Below are positions 55,413 to 64,000 of a DNA stretch of 64,000 nucleotides, in pieces. Under the pieces are notes generated by a model. It was not told where the DNA came from. It saw nothing but the letters and a program-made list of their open reading frames with translations, and did not search any database. Source of the stretch: Melanopsichium pennsylvanicum (lineage: Eukaryota; Basidiomycota; Ustilaginomycetes; Ustilaginales); the NCBI GenBank assembly GCA_900208305.1, contig OAPG01000011.1:248001-312000 (forward strand). Direction: 5' to 3'. The stretch's first letter is position 1. The number at the start of each line of letters is the position of its first letter. A program made the position numbers and the translations under genes.

Positions 55413-57695
55413 TCACTTCTGCTTCCCCTTCCCTTTTCTCGTCGGCTTGGCTCGCATCTCGACATCTCCTCCCTGTGCTTCGCCTCCCTCCTGATCAATC
55501 TTGTCCCTAGCCTGAACGAAAAACATCAGATCCCGCACTTGCTCCTGCAAATCCACCACTTGGCTCTTCAAGCCTTGCTCACTTTCACTTGTGTTTTTCA
55601 GCTTGTCCATCAACCCTCGACTGATCTCCCTTTCCGAATGCAAATCTTTCTGAAGCGTCCTCGCTAGTTGGGTCGCTTTCTCCGCCTTCCGATCGCTCTT
55701 TTGTTTCTCCCTTCTGAGAACCTCGTTATCGCGCTCCAACACTGCAGTGCGCGACGAAAGGGAATCGAGTTGTTGAGCCTTGACAGACAGTGACGAGAGT
55801 TCGCCCGTGAGCGACGAGAGTTGAGATTGAAATTGATCAAGTTTGTCTTCGTAAAAGTGTCGTTGCGCTTCGAGCTGAGATGTGACGAGGTACGAGTACT
55901 CGAGCCCTATCGCTTCGAGCTTTTCATCCGCATTTATGCTCGGTCCAGCTTCTCTTCTCACGTCCAACGCAGAATCAGACTGCTGACCGTGTGGGTCTGC
56001 ATCGTTGTTGTGGAGCCTTCTACCCAACTCCGGAGGCGGTCCTGAATACTTTGTCCCACTCGTCGACATGGCTGAAACATAACTCGCTGATGCAGGCATG
56101 CCTCTCATCCTCTCTGGCGTCGCCGTCGCCGAGCTAGCAGATGGCAATTCCACCAGCTTTCCGTCTGCCTTGTTCTGAATCAGCCTATGTACATACCCAT
56201 CTCCTGCATAGTCCCACACCCTTTGCGTCTCGAGTTCGAGGCTGTACAGATGACCCGTCTCACTAAAATGCCGATATGCATGGCCCTGCTTATAGCGTCC
56301 GCATCCAACCGAAGCGCACACGAGGCAGACCCACAGATCTTGCTGCGTTTCGCATACTGCGCAGCTGCTCGGCTCTTCGGCATCGCTCTCCTCTTCCGAA
56401 TCTACAGCCATGCTTCCGGTTCGTGTTGGCGTCGATGGGTCCATGGAATTACGCCAAGTCTTTCGACGATGGTGCGACGACGGCTGCCCAGTTTGAGAAT
56501 ATCTGCAAACAGGACATCTGCTTTCGCCCCACTTGCTAAGACAAGAGCAGTGGAAGGTGTGCTGGCAGCTGATTGTCATGAGACCTGTCACAGAGCTGTC
56601 CATACGTTCGAGACATACTGGACAAGTCGGCAGCTCGTGAGCTGTCTCGTTCGCCGTGTTCGTGGGAGGTCTTAGCGGCCACGCATCTGAGTTGGTCAGG
56701 GTCGGATAACTGAACGGAAAAGAACTATGTTTTGAAACGGTAAGCGATGTAATATACACCACTTGGCAGATCTCTTGCGGATCCATAGCATTGAATGGTT
56801 GTCCGTTGAACATTTTGTGAAAGTCCTCTGCGTCTTTGGCATCGCGAAAACGAATGAGGACCATACATCGGTTGGGATGCATGTCACGGACCATTCGAAG
56901 GTGCGTGATCGCTTGCACTGCTGGCTCAATGTAAGACAGGAAGTGGGAGGCGGTGAGATGCGAGGGGACCGCTATAACGGCAACCACTGCGCCGATGTCT
57001 TGCTCGGGGATTTGATTTTCGAGGTCAGATGAAGAAGATGTAGCTTCTTGGTTGGAGCTTTGACCGCGTGTGCTTGACTGAGTAGATGAGTAGATCGCGG
57101 GTTCCTGTTTATCACGGAAGAGGTGCACGATACCGAACGCGACTTCAGTTACACCAATGGTCATCCCCTCAAACTTCTCGTCGCACGAAGCAAGCCTTTT
57201 ATCTACATCCTTTGACGATGAAGCATCGCCCTCGAACGAGTCGGTTTTGTCAAACCTTGCCACGGGCAAAGAGACTTGGGGCTGCTTTGCGTGAAACACG
57301 TGTTTTCTCCTGTGTGGCTTTGTTATTGATGGTGAGCTGCCACTCGCTTGCTGAGAGAGCTCTTGTGACATATCTACACTTTCTCCGCGTTCAGCCCAAT
57401 CGATCCGGATAGGCCCAAAACGAATGTCAATGGGTGAGCCAAACGACTTGGTGGATCTGTCGCGATTCAGAAAGTGGCGTTGCGAGCGACTCGCTACACC
57501 GTGTTCGCCTTGCCAGGCCGTATCCGGAAATGGATGAAATATGTGATCAAGGGCGATTCGGTTGTCGGTTTGGAAAGGTGCTTGGCCGAGTGCAGGTGCG
57601 GGACTGAAAAGTGAAAAGTGAATCGAATAGGTCTCTTGTTGATCGAGAAAGAATGCGGGTTTCGGCGGAGCTGATTTACGAGGCTTGGCGGGCAT
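55413..57695 (-). CDS. ETP1: ETP1/BRAP2-type RING and UBP-zinc-finger protein
   Basis: 760 residues, no intron, ATG at 57695. Order of domains as in BRAP2/ETP1: an N-terminal charged region, an RRM-like BRAP2 domain around 225-330 (SHFLSYIEPAVQAITHLRMV, VLIRFRDAKDAEDF), a RING-H2 finger beginning C358-PVC-LERMD (with CQHTFHCSCLSKW and RCPVCR), an UBP-type zinc finger beginning C445-AVC (VGCGRYKQGHAYRHFSETGH), and a long C-terminal coiled coil (about 580-740). The combination is that of an E3 ubiquitin ligase; yeast ETP1 is linked to ethanol-dependent turnover. Residues 110-150 are basic. A Lys-rich end (KPTRKGKGKQK) closes the protein. It is divergent from Cdc14. Confidence 0.92.
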   Translation of the reverse strand: MPAKPRKSAPPKPAFFLDQQETYSIHFSLFSPAPALGQAPFQTDNRIALDHIFHPFPDTAWQGEHGVASRSQRHFLNRDRSTKSFGSPIDIRFGPIRIDWAERGESVDMSQELSQQASGSSPSITKPHRRKHVFHAKQPQVSLPVARFDKTDSFEGDASSSKDVDKRLASCDEKFEGMTIGVTEVAFGIVHLFRDKQEPAIYSSTQSSTRGQSSNQEATSSSSDLENQIPEQDIGAVVAVIAVPSHLTASHFLSYIEPAVQAITHLRMVRDMHPNRCMVLIRFRDAKDAEDFHKMFNGQPFNAMDPQEICQVVYITSLTVSKHSSFPFSYPTLTNSDAWPLRPPTNTANETAHELPTCPVCLERMDSSVTGLMTISCQHTFHCSCLSKWGESRCPVCRYSQTGQPSSHHRRKTWRNSMDPSTPTRTGSMAVDSEEESDAEEPSSCAVCETQQDLWVCLVCASVGCGRYKQGHAYRHFSETGHLYSLELETQRVWDYAGDGYVHRLIQNKADGKLVELPSASSATATPERMRGMPASASYVSAMSTSGTKYSGPPPELGRRLHNNDADPHGQQSDSALDVRREAGPSINADEKLEAIGLEYSYLVTSQLEAQRHFYEDKLDQFQSQLSSLTGELSSLSVKAQQLDSLSSRTAVLERDNEVLRREKQKSDRKAEKATQLARTLQKDLHSEREISRGLMDKLKNTSESEQGLKSQVVDLQEQVRDLMFFVQARDKIDQEGGEAQGGDVEMRAKPTRKGKGKQK

Positions 57696-58946
57696 TCTGC
57701 CAACAGCGGCAAGGTCTCAAATTCTGAAATGCTGTTCGCCGCTTCTCGATAAGCTCTAGTGGGCTGGAAAGGCGAAGAAGATAAGGGTTAGGGTATGGAA
57801 TCAGATATGGAGCATGAAAGCTTGCTAGTGCCAACCGAACAGCGCTGATCGAGTTGAACGATGACCTGAGTCCGACTGTATGGATTGATTCTGTTTCGCG
57901 GTCGGAGCGTTTACTTGCGTCAGGTCAGGGCAGTGCAGGGTACTATGGCTGATGAGTGTTGTGAGACAAGTGATGGCAAATGTACTGTATGCATTATTGC
58001 TTCACCTCTGAGGTGGTTTGAGCGCACCAATGAACCCTGAATCCCCCATACATCACGTGATGACACAATAGTGAGAACGCGCTGTCGTGACTGGGTTTGT
58101 TTTGGTGAGTGTGTTGTATTGAAAGCTTACTCTTGACGATCTTGCTCTTGTACACACTGTTCGACATGATCGTATGCGTTGACTTTATGGTGTACATGAG
58201 GGCGTGCTCGAAGGAGGAGGAATGAAATTGCATTCAAGCATGGTTTCTAGCATACGGAGCTCGCATCGACTTTGACAGGATGCAGGTTTGCTCGCTGACG
58301 CTTTTGGAAGCATAAGCTCGCTCGGCGCCAACGGCAAAATACTGTACGACCACCTGCGAGCTGCACACGTCCAGACCCGAGAGTCCCGGCATACATGTCT
58401 CTCTGAGCTCTAAATCCAACTTGACTTGACCGCTTGACCCGTAAGCTTGAAGCTCAGAGCGTATGAGAAAGCGCAAAAATTACGTTGAGACAAGTGACGA
58501 GTGACGGTTTGGTAGCTCTCCGCCTCTGTGAGCATGCATGGTAGATCTTCAACATGCTTTTGCTGCACATCAAATCATGCAGATTCTCAACAAGACCGAA
58601 GATCATCGCTCTCACACTTTCGCTCCGCTGTGACTTGTTTTCCCACCGCCACACTACACCCGCTTTTCCGTTGCATGAACCCAAATCGCCTCTTTACATG
58701 CTTTCTGCGACACAGCAACATGAACCTTGGTAAGAATCGTCATTCGTCAAGTCCTTTCCGCTGAACCCTTCCCACAGGAGTCCAACGCCAAAGTGCGCTT
58801 GCGCTTGTACCTCCCAATCAGGCAAGCTTCCTCAAGCGCTCTCTAGACCAGAATTCCGCACACACACCCCTCTCGTCTGCCTTGACCCTCTTGTTGACCA
58901 TCACCTCTCTCGACCCTCTACACCATCTTCAGGGTAAAGAGTCACA
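57696..58946. promoter_or_regulatory. Divergent intergenic region between ETP1 and CDC14
   Basis: 1.25 kb. TACTGTA at 57983 and 58340. A possible leader exon for CDC14 is discussed in findings: ATG at 58720, GTAAGA at 58730 and CCCACAG ending at 58777. A telomere-like GGGTTAGGG at about 57785 is a single copy and is not a telomere. No other feature seen. Confidence 0.5.
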
Positions 58947-61184
58947 ATGTCACCGCCGATCATATCCACCTCAACCACACCGACGCAATCGCGCTTCACC
59001 ACACCAAAACAAGACTTTAGCCCTGGACTATCGCGCCCAAACAGTATGACACCCCGAAATGTCAACCTCGAGTCCAGGTTCGAAGAATGGATTAATGGTC
59101 TGACATCGCCGCTCTCTACTGCATCAGAACGTATTAGCGTGCTCAATGACATTGAAAAGACACTAGTCAAGATCACAGCCACGGAATCCGGGATGAAGCT
59201 GGTTGGGCTGAATCAGACCAGCACATTTTGGGCTCTCCAAGCGGCAGCTGGTTTTAATCTGACACAGGTGCTTTTGGCGCACGTCTATCGAATGCATTTG
59301 GAGCTCGAGCGCGAGAACGAAAGCATCAGATCATCCATCATGGCAGCTTCAGGATGTGCTTCGATTATTACAGAGTCGCTACGACAACGAGTGCATTTGT
59401 CAGTATCAGAAGTGTGTATCAGCATCGCCATCCTTCAAGGCCTCACACTCTGCAGTGGATCAAACAAGCGTATCGCCTCGCGCAAAAGCTCGCTCGAACT
59501 CCTCCTCTGCATCGTGCTCGCCGACTATTGCACACAGCTACTACCTTGCATTCTCTGTCCTGCTTCCCCACTCACTCCAACCTCTCCTGCTTTTCCCGGC
59601 GCGCCTACTTGCCCAGCCACTCCAACCATCACCACCGCTTCTTCACCGAGAAAACCAAAACCGAATCCCACTGATGCGCCGCTGTCTTTACCGTCAGGCT
59701 TCGCATTAGATCTACTCATGTGTATCCTCGTCGATAGTCCCACGGCGCAAGAGCGTTTCTCGGACATGGGAGGAATCCATCAAATCGTTCAACTTTCTCA
59801 CAAGTGCGCTGACACTGTCACCACCCCGACCTCAACACCAACTTTGACCGACTTGACTCAAGCAGCTGCAAGATCCAGTCACATCACCGCACTCAAGCAG
59901 ACGGACCTGTTGTGTCTAGAATTCCGTTACTTCTGGTCTCAGGTTCTTGACAGCGAATCTCGGCTTAGTTCGAGCTTAGAGACCATGACGAGCAAAGCAC
60001 GAACAGCAAGTACCGCTTTTGACAATGTGAACAGAGACGGACAAGGTTCGAGGACGCCCAAGGCAAGTCCGAGCAAGAGGGCTTCGAGAAAAGACTTGAG
60101 AGGAGAAACGCCAAAAGCAAGCTTGAAAAAGACAACTAGGGCAACTAGTGAAGAAGCACCCACTCGACCCAGCAGCTCAAGGGATGAAATCCAAGGCAAT
60201 CCGTCGCGAAAGTTGAGACACAGTACTTCTGTGGCAGAGTTGAGAAAGAAATCTTCAAGCCTGGCCAGGTCTACTAGCGCTGTACCTCCTCTGCCATCAA
60301 TACCCACGAAGCATCCATCCGACTCGCCCATATCGATCAAGCCTGAAACAGACGTACTCTCATCAGTTTCGTCGCCTTTATCATCGCGACGGCACCGACA
60401 ACCACTGACAACGTCCGCTTCCAGACCAACTACGTCCGAGATCGGGTCGCAAGTCTTATCGACCTCCTCCGTCTTCGGAGAGAGAAGACAAGATGACAGA
60501 TTGCGAGGTTCAACAGTATCCGAAGCGCCCATTTCGGCTGCTGTTGCCGCTGCTGTTGTTACCGAACCGAATTTGAGATTGGCTGAACGCAAGTTTGTGC
60601 CGAATCGACCGGGTATGGCATCACGCGATCGACCGAGGATCCCATCACCATTGAAACGACGTACTCCTGAACAGGAAGCGGCTGAACGACTTGAAGCCCA
60701 AGTATTAGGAAAAGATTCCAAGGCTTCTGCTGCGCAACACGCCATTTCATACCGTCGGTTGCGGTCTAGCACGATTAGTACTCGGTTCGATGGTGGTGAA
60801 TCTGAGCAGCGAGCGGGTGGAACAAGAGCGATTATGGGTGATGGGGACGTTGAGAATTGCAATCCCTTCTCTGCGATTACCATCACAAGAAATTTTGGAG
60901 GGGATCAGATGGAGAAAATACGTAGATCACCCACATCATTGATCAACGAAACTATAACAGCGGTAGGAGGTTCAGCATCTCGCTCAACAAATATGCAAAG
61001 CGCAACATCAGGATTTTCGATCACAAACGATTCTGGTTCAAGTCTGTTTAGTGGCATGTCGATGGCAAGAATTCCGCCTAGTCCTGCTGTTAGAAGAGCT
61101 CAAATGGCTAGAGCGAGAAGCTTGTCGCCGACGAAACTCTGTTTGCCTTCAATCGCCAGTGAGAGGTCGGTTGCTGACTTGTAA
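58947..61184 (+). CDS. Cdc14-type septation initiation network protein (binds Sid1-type kinase)
   Basis: 745 residues from the ATG at 58947. Residues ~40-340 match the pfam Cdc14 family (S. pombe Cdc14, not the phosphatase): RFEEWINGLTSPL, ISVLNDIEKTLVKI, LNQTSTFWALQAAAGFNLTQVLLAHVY with the hydrophobic heptad, VSEVCISIAILQGLTLCS, KSSLELLLCIV, FALDLLMCILVDSPTAQERF and DLLCLEFRYFWSQVLDS. The remaining ~400 residues are Ser/Arg/Pro/Thr-rich and disordered, with many SP/TP sites. S. pombe Cdc14 is only 240 residues, so the C-tail is an addition. Family knowledge: it activates the Sid1 kinase in the septation initiation network controlling cytokinesis. No phosphatase signature (HCxxGxGRS) is present. 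A Pro-rich insert lies around 200-260. Confidence 0.85.
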   Translation: MSPPIISTSTTPTQSRFTTPKQDFSPGLSRPNSMTPRNVNLESRFEEWINGLTSPLSTASERISVLNDIEKTLVKITATESGMKLVGLNQTSTFWALQAAAGFNLTQVLLAHVYRMHLELERENESIRSSIMAASGCASIITESLRQRVHLSVSEVCISIAILQGLTLCSGSNKRIASRKSSLELLLCIVLADYCTQLLPCILCPASPLTPTSPAFPGAPTCPATPTITTASSPRKPKPNPTDAPLSLPSGFALDLLMCILVDSPTAQERFSDMGGIHQIVQLSHKCADTVTTPTSTPTLTDLTQAAARSSHITALKQTDLLCLEFRYFWSQVLDSESRLSSSLETMTSKARTASTAFDNVNRDGQGSRTPKASPSKRASRKDLRGETPKASLKKTTRATSEEAPTRPSSSRDEIQGNPSRKLRHSTSVAELRKKSSSLARSTSAVPPLPSIPTKHPSDSPISIKPETDVLSSVSSPLSSRRHRQPLTTSASRPTTSEIGSQVLSTSSVFGERRQDDRLRGSTVSEAPISAAVAAAVVTEPNLRLAERKFVPNRPGMASRDRPRIPSPLKRRTPEQEAAERLEAQVLGKDSKASAAQHAISYRRLRSSTISTRFDGGESEQRAGGTRAIMGDGDVENCNPFSAITITRNFGGDQMEKIRRSPTSLINETITAVGGSASRSTNMQSATSGFSITNDSGSSLFSGMSMARIPPSPAVRRAQMARARSLSPTKLCLPSIASERSVADL

Positions 61185-62648
61185 AAATAAGCATCCTAGA
61201 CCTTTGTCAACTTGGTGTGTGCTTAGTCCACCATTTTGCATCCAGTATTGTCAGTCAGTCTGTAAAAAGCTCGTCGACTTGTTCTTCTCCTTTTTATTCT
61301 ATTTAAAAACTCTTCTTCTTCTTCTTCATTATCATCATCAACATTATCGTAACTAAGCTTTAAGCTCGACCGATCGAGATTGTGGAAAACACACTACTGA
61401 GCGGATATGTGGGGAGGAGACAAGTTGAGAGCAATTAGATTTTGTTACATCGTTATTGAGTGACATTGACTACAAAGCCTGTCAAAATAAAATAAAATAA
61501 AATAAAATAAAATAAAAGAAAAGTGGGTGATCGATCAGTTCAGCTGCGAACAAATTGTGAATAAGAACGCGGCGATCTAGTTTAAACAAAAAGGAGAAAA
61601 TTTGCTTCAACATCCTTCTTTCTCTCCACCACCCTCAAGCATCAGTAGGTAAGTGATCATCATCGACCTTTGTTACACTCTTTGTAGTGTTAATACAGAG
61701 AGTTATATAAAACATACACACACGTACATGGTACTCTTCTCTCATTCTCTCACTCTTTGTATCTCCGAGAAGAGAGCATGGCAGAGCAGAGGAGAAGAAG
61801 GAGAGAAGAAACGCGCTTTTTGGTTTTGGTATTGGGTAATTTTGGTTTGGAGTAAAAATGATGAACAAACTACATTTGACTATATCAGGAATCTCGTTAG
61901 TCCTAATTCATTTTGAGGACAATCAAATCCGTATTTACAAGTTTCAGCCTTGTCTGATCTCTCCCAAAATAAAAACCCCAAAACCAAAACCCTACAACAA
62001 CCCTGCTTAGCTCCCCCCTTTCGCTACCTACATCCCTCGAATGGGTCGAACGGGTTCGCTCTTCGTGTTCAAAACACATTGGTCATTACAAACGAAAAAC
62101 GAAGAAGCTCAAAGCTGACCAATCTATCATGCTCTCTCTCTTTTGTTTGTTTGTTTGGTTACTCTTCGTGATCATTTGTAAAACCTTGGCTATTACCAAA
62201 CATGTACCCAGTCAGTTTATATTGTATTATTGTAACTCGATTCATTTTACTATTCTTGGAGAGATCAAAACTTAAAAATAAATAAATAGATGAATTTTTT
62301 CGGAATCACGGTTTTCTTATACAGTAAAAATAAAAATCTCTTTGTTTTAAAAAAAAACCTTTGTAAGTGTTCGAATGTGTAAAACATACACATACTCTTT
62401 CTTTTCATGTTTTTTGGGATGTAAAACACAACTATGTGAATATGGGATTGAACCAGATCAACCACCACCACAAAAAAAAAAAGTGGTGTGCAAATTCTCG
62501 TTCATTTTTTTTTTTGGAAAAGAAAAAAAAAGAAAATTGGCAATAAATTACGGTACAAGTACAAAAAAGTGAACAGTTGCTTCTTCTTTTTTATTATTAT
62601 TATTTATTATTATTATTTTTATTATTTTTAAAATATACACTATCGTCT
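61185..62648. other. Intergenic region with AT-rich repeats between convergent CDC14 and the right-edge gene
   Basis: 1.46 kb. An (AAAAT)n repeat of at least six units at 61484-61517, CTT repeats at about 61306-61325, A/T homopolymers at 62347-62357, 62470-62482 and 62504-62512, and ATT repeats at about 62591-62625. TACAGTA at 62320. No coding sequence supported. Confidence 0.65.
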
Positions 62649-64000
62649 CTAATAAGGCCATGGCTGTCGATTCTGAGCCGGCCCAGCACCAGCACCAGCA
62701 CCAGCAGGAGAAGGTTGATCAGGTGCATAATTTGCTGCAACAACAATAGAAGCACGGTTGTTCTGTGCGAATGGATCGTGTTGCGAAAACGATAGATAGT
62801 GTTGTTGCTGTTGATCATGGTATATCCCATCCTGCTGCTGTTGTGCGTTTACTAAAGCAGAAGGAGGCGAAGGTGGTGTGAGTGCAGGTGCATAATTGCT
62901 AATACCATACGCCATCTGGTACGATTCATGTAGCGGATACTGGGAACGCCCCGGGTGAGTAGGATATGCATAAGCATCTTGATACGATCGCTGCTGCTGC
63001 TGTCTTGAACCATCATACCCATCGTATTCCAAACCGTAGCTAGGACGAGGCAGATAGTCACCATATGACTGCTGCTGCTGCTGCTGCTGCTGCACTTGGT
63101 TCGGTGGTAGAGGAGGTGGATGACGATAGCCATATTCGCCCCTTTCCCTTTGCGGATGATCAGGCACACTGCTCAAGTGGGGCTTGGCACCCGTCCCCTC
63201 TCTGTTGTTCCTCTCGTGCGACCCAGTTGATCCTTCCTGCTGCTTGGTATGGCCGTTTATGTATCTACTTTGGTCATGGTCAAGCCGCTGCTGCTTCTGA
63301 TCTTCTAGATCGTGGTGCATCGCAAAATGTCCTTGCCCATCTTCGTCGCCGGCACCATCGACCATTTCGTCCTGTTGAACCCTGCCTTTCTTCCATAATC
63401 TCGCGCCAGGTGGCGGTGGCCTCTTCTTTCGCTTTCTCCCATTCTCGCTTCTCTTTCCTCCTCCTTCTTTCACCCAGCCAGCTTCTGGACTTGCTGCACG
63501 ACTCTGAACGCCCGATCGAGATGCAGAATTTTGCGCGCCCGGTACCGCATCTGCAGTATCTTGCAGTCTGTGAGCCATTCGCATCTGACGAGCCCACAGA
63601 GATTCTTCACCATCGTCGTCAGAATCCGAAGCAGCCTCAGAATTGCGCAGCGCGCCAACTTCTGACAGGGCGTGATTGTCAAAGTCAAAGGTGCGGTGCT
63701 CGGAAGTGAGATCGACGACGAGATTGGTAGTGATTGGGCTAACGACGGGCGTGCTGTAGGCCGATGTGAACGAGGGAAGCGACGAGATGCCGGATGATGA
63801 AGAGCACGCCGATGAGTCTGAAGAGTATTCTTCTTCTTCTTCCTCGGAGTCAGAGTAGTAAGATGAGGCTGACGCTTCCGCGTCTACTGCGTTTGCCATA
63901 TCGACTACATCGGTTGCTCCTACGTAGTCCTGAACAACAACAGTCTCAATGTTCTCCTTTTCTACCGACTCTGCAACATGCGCGTTTTGTGCAGACTGCT
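62649..64000 (-). CDS. Gln/Ser/Pro-rich protein, 5' end beyond the right edge
   Basis: Stop at 62649. The first ATG in the window is at 63899, but the frame is open without a stop from there to 64000 with plausible acidic codons, so the true N-terminus is probably outside (at least 450 codons). From the 63899 ATG: an acidic/Ser stretch (1-40), the helix WARQMRMAHRLQD near 102-114, a basic cluster RKRKKRPPPPG near 155-165 (nuclear-localisation-like), poly-Gln runs (the longest encoded by eight CTG repeats on the + strand at 63069-63092), and many Tyr/Gln/Pro residues toward the C-terminus. Composition suggests a nuclear or RNA-associated regulator; I recognise no domain. Confidence 0.7.
   Translation of the reverse strand, partial: QSAQNAHVAESVEKENIETVVVQDYVGATDVVDMANAVDAEASASSYYSDSEEEEEEYSSDSSACSSSSGISSLPSFTSAYSTPVVSPITTNLVVDLTSEHRTFDFDNHALSEVGALRNSEAASDSDDDGEESLWARQMRMAHRLQDTADAVPGAQNSASRSGVQSRAASPEAGWVKEGGGKRSENGRKRKKRPPPPGARLWKKGRVQQDEMVDGAGDEDGQGHFAMHHDLEDQKQQRLDHDQSRYINGHTKQQEGSTGSHERNNREGTGAKPHLSSVPDHPQRERGEYGYRHPPPLPPNQVQQQQQQQQSYGDYLPRPSYGLEYDGYDGSRQQQQRSYQDAYAYPTHPGRSQYPLHESYQMAYGISNYAPALTPPSPPSALVNAQQQQDGIYHDQQQQHYLSFSQHDPFAQNNRASIVVAANYAPDQPSPAGAGAGAGPAQNRQPWPY

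Noticed and set aside
57780..57800. Telomere-like GGGTTAGGG
   Set aside because: A single copy within a unique gene-dense region is not a telomere or an interstitial telomere array.

Overview
The window looks like nuclear DNA from a smut fungus (Basidiomycota, Ustilaginomycotina; Ustilago, Sporisorium or Pseudozyma type). The genes are long, mostly intronless and eukaryotic in type. The few introns have GTRAGT/YAG ends. Intergenic DNA is 0.3-3 kb and rich in CT/CA microsatellites and homopolymers. The protein set is typically fungal: Cdc14 of the septation network, a DUF1769 protein, a Met8/CysG-like plus SUMT fusion, mitochondrial HMG and pol gamma. No operons, CRISPR arrays, rRNA or convincing tRNA genes were seen. 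The species assignment is inference.

Layout from left to right. 1-3333 (-): C-terminally truncated large protein with a peroxiredoxin-like (AhpC/TSA_2) domain running off the left edge. 6288 (+): IBA57. 7771-9606 (-): protein resembling SNAPc subunit SNAPC1. 11266 (+): two-HMG-box mitochondrial protein. 13049-14713 (-): PGI1. 15839 (+): KH-domain protein. 17703-18584 (-): DUF1769. 19169-21265 (-): GCS1. 22117 (+): ICT1-like release factor, convergent with a TCAB1/WDR79-like protein (22851-24416, -). 24947-30634 (+): mitochondrial DNA polymerase gamma with a ~500-residue C-terminal extension carrying a LYR motif. 32447 (+): Ala-rich coiled-coil protein. 34515-35569 (+): SDHC, two exons. 36299-39943 (-): M16 metalloprotease. 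40653-40988 (+): COX17, two exons. 41753 (+): siroheme synthase MET1. 44541-46088 (-): Gln-rich coiled-coil protein. 48523 (+): TauD-type dioxygenase. 51151 (+): pyruvate decarboxylase. 53376-54353 (-): aldo-keto reductase. 55413-57695 (-): ETP1/BRAP2 RING protein. 58947 (+): Cdc14. 62649-64000 (-): Gln/Ser-rich protein whose 5' end lies beyond the right edge.

Themes. At least seven genes probably act in mitochondria: IBA57, HMG protein, ICT1, pol gamma, SDHC, COX17 and possibly the M16 protease. Three touch sulfur or thiol metabolism: GCS1, MET1 and the TauD-like enzyme. PGI1, PDC and the aldo-keto reductase are central carbon and carbonyl enzymes.

Most notable: (1) pol gamma fused in frame to a LYR-motif module preceded by a presequence-like stretch; (2) the heptamer TACTGTA/TACAGTA recurring at least 20 times, almost only between genes; (3) several exact tandem duplications of 12-20 bp in intergenic DNA, including six perfect copies of a 19-mer; (4) a probable decayed integrase fragment near 48 kb; (5) divergent SNAPC1-like and TCAB1-like proteins, factors of small-nuclear-RNA biology. 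All counts were made by eye.
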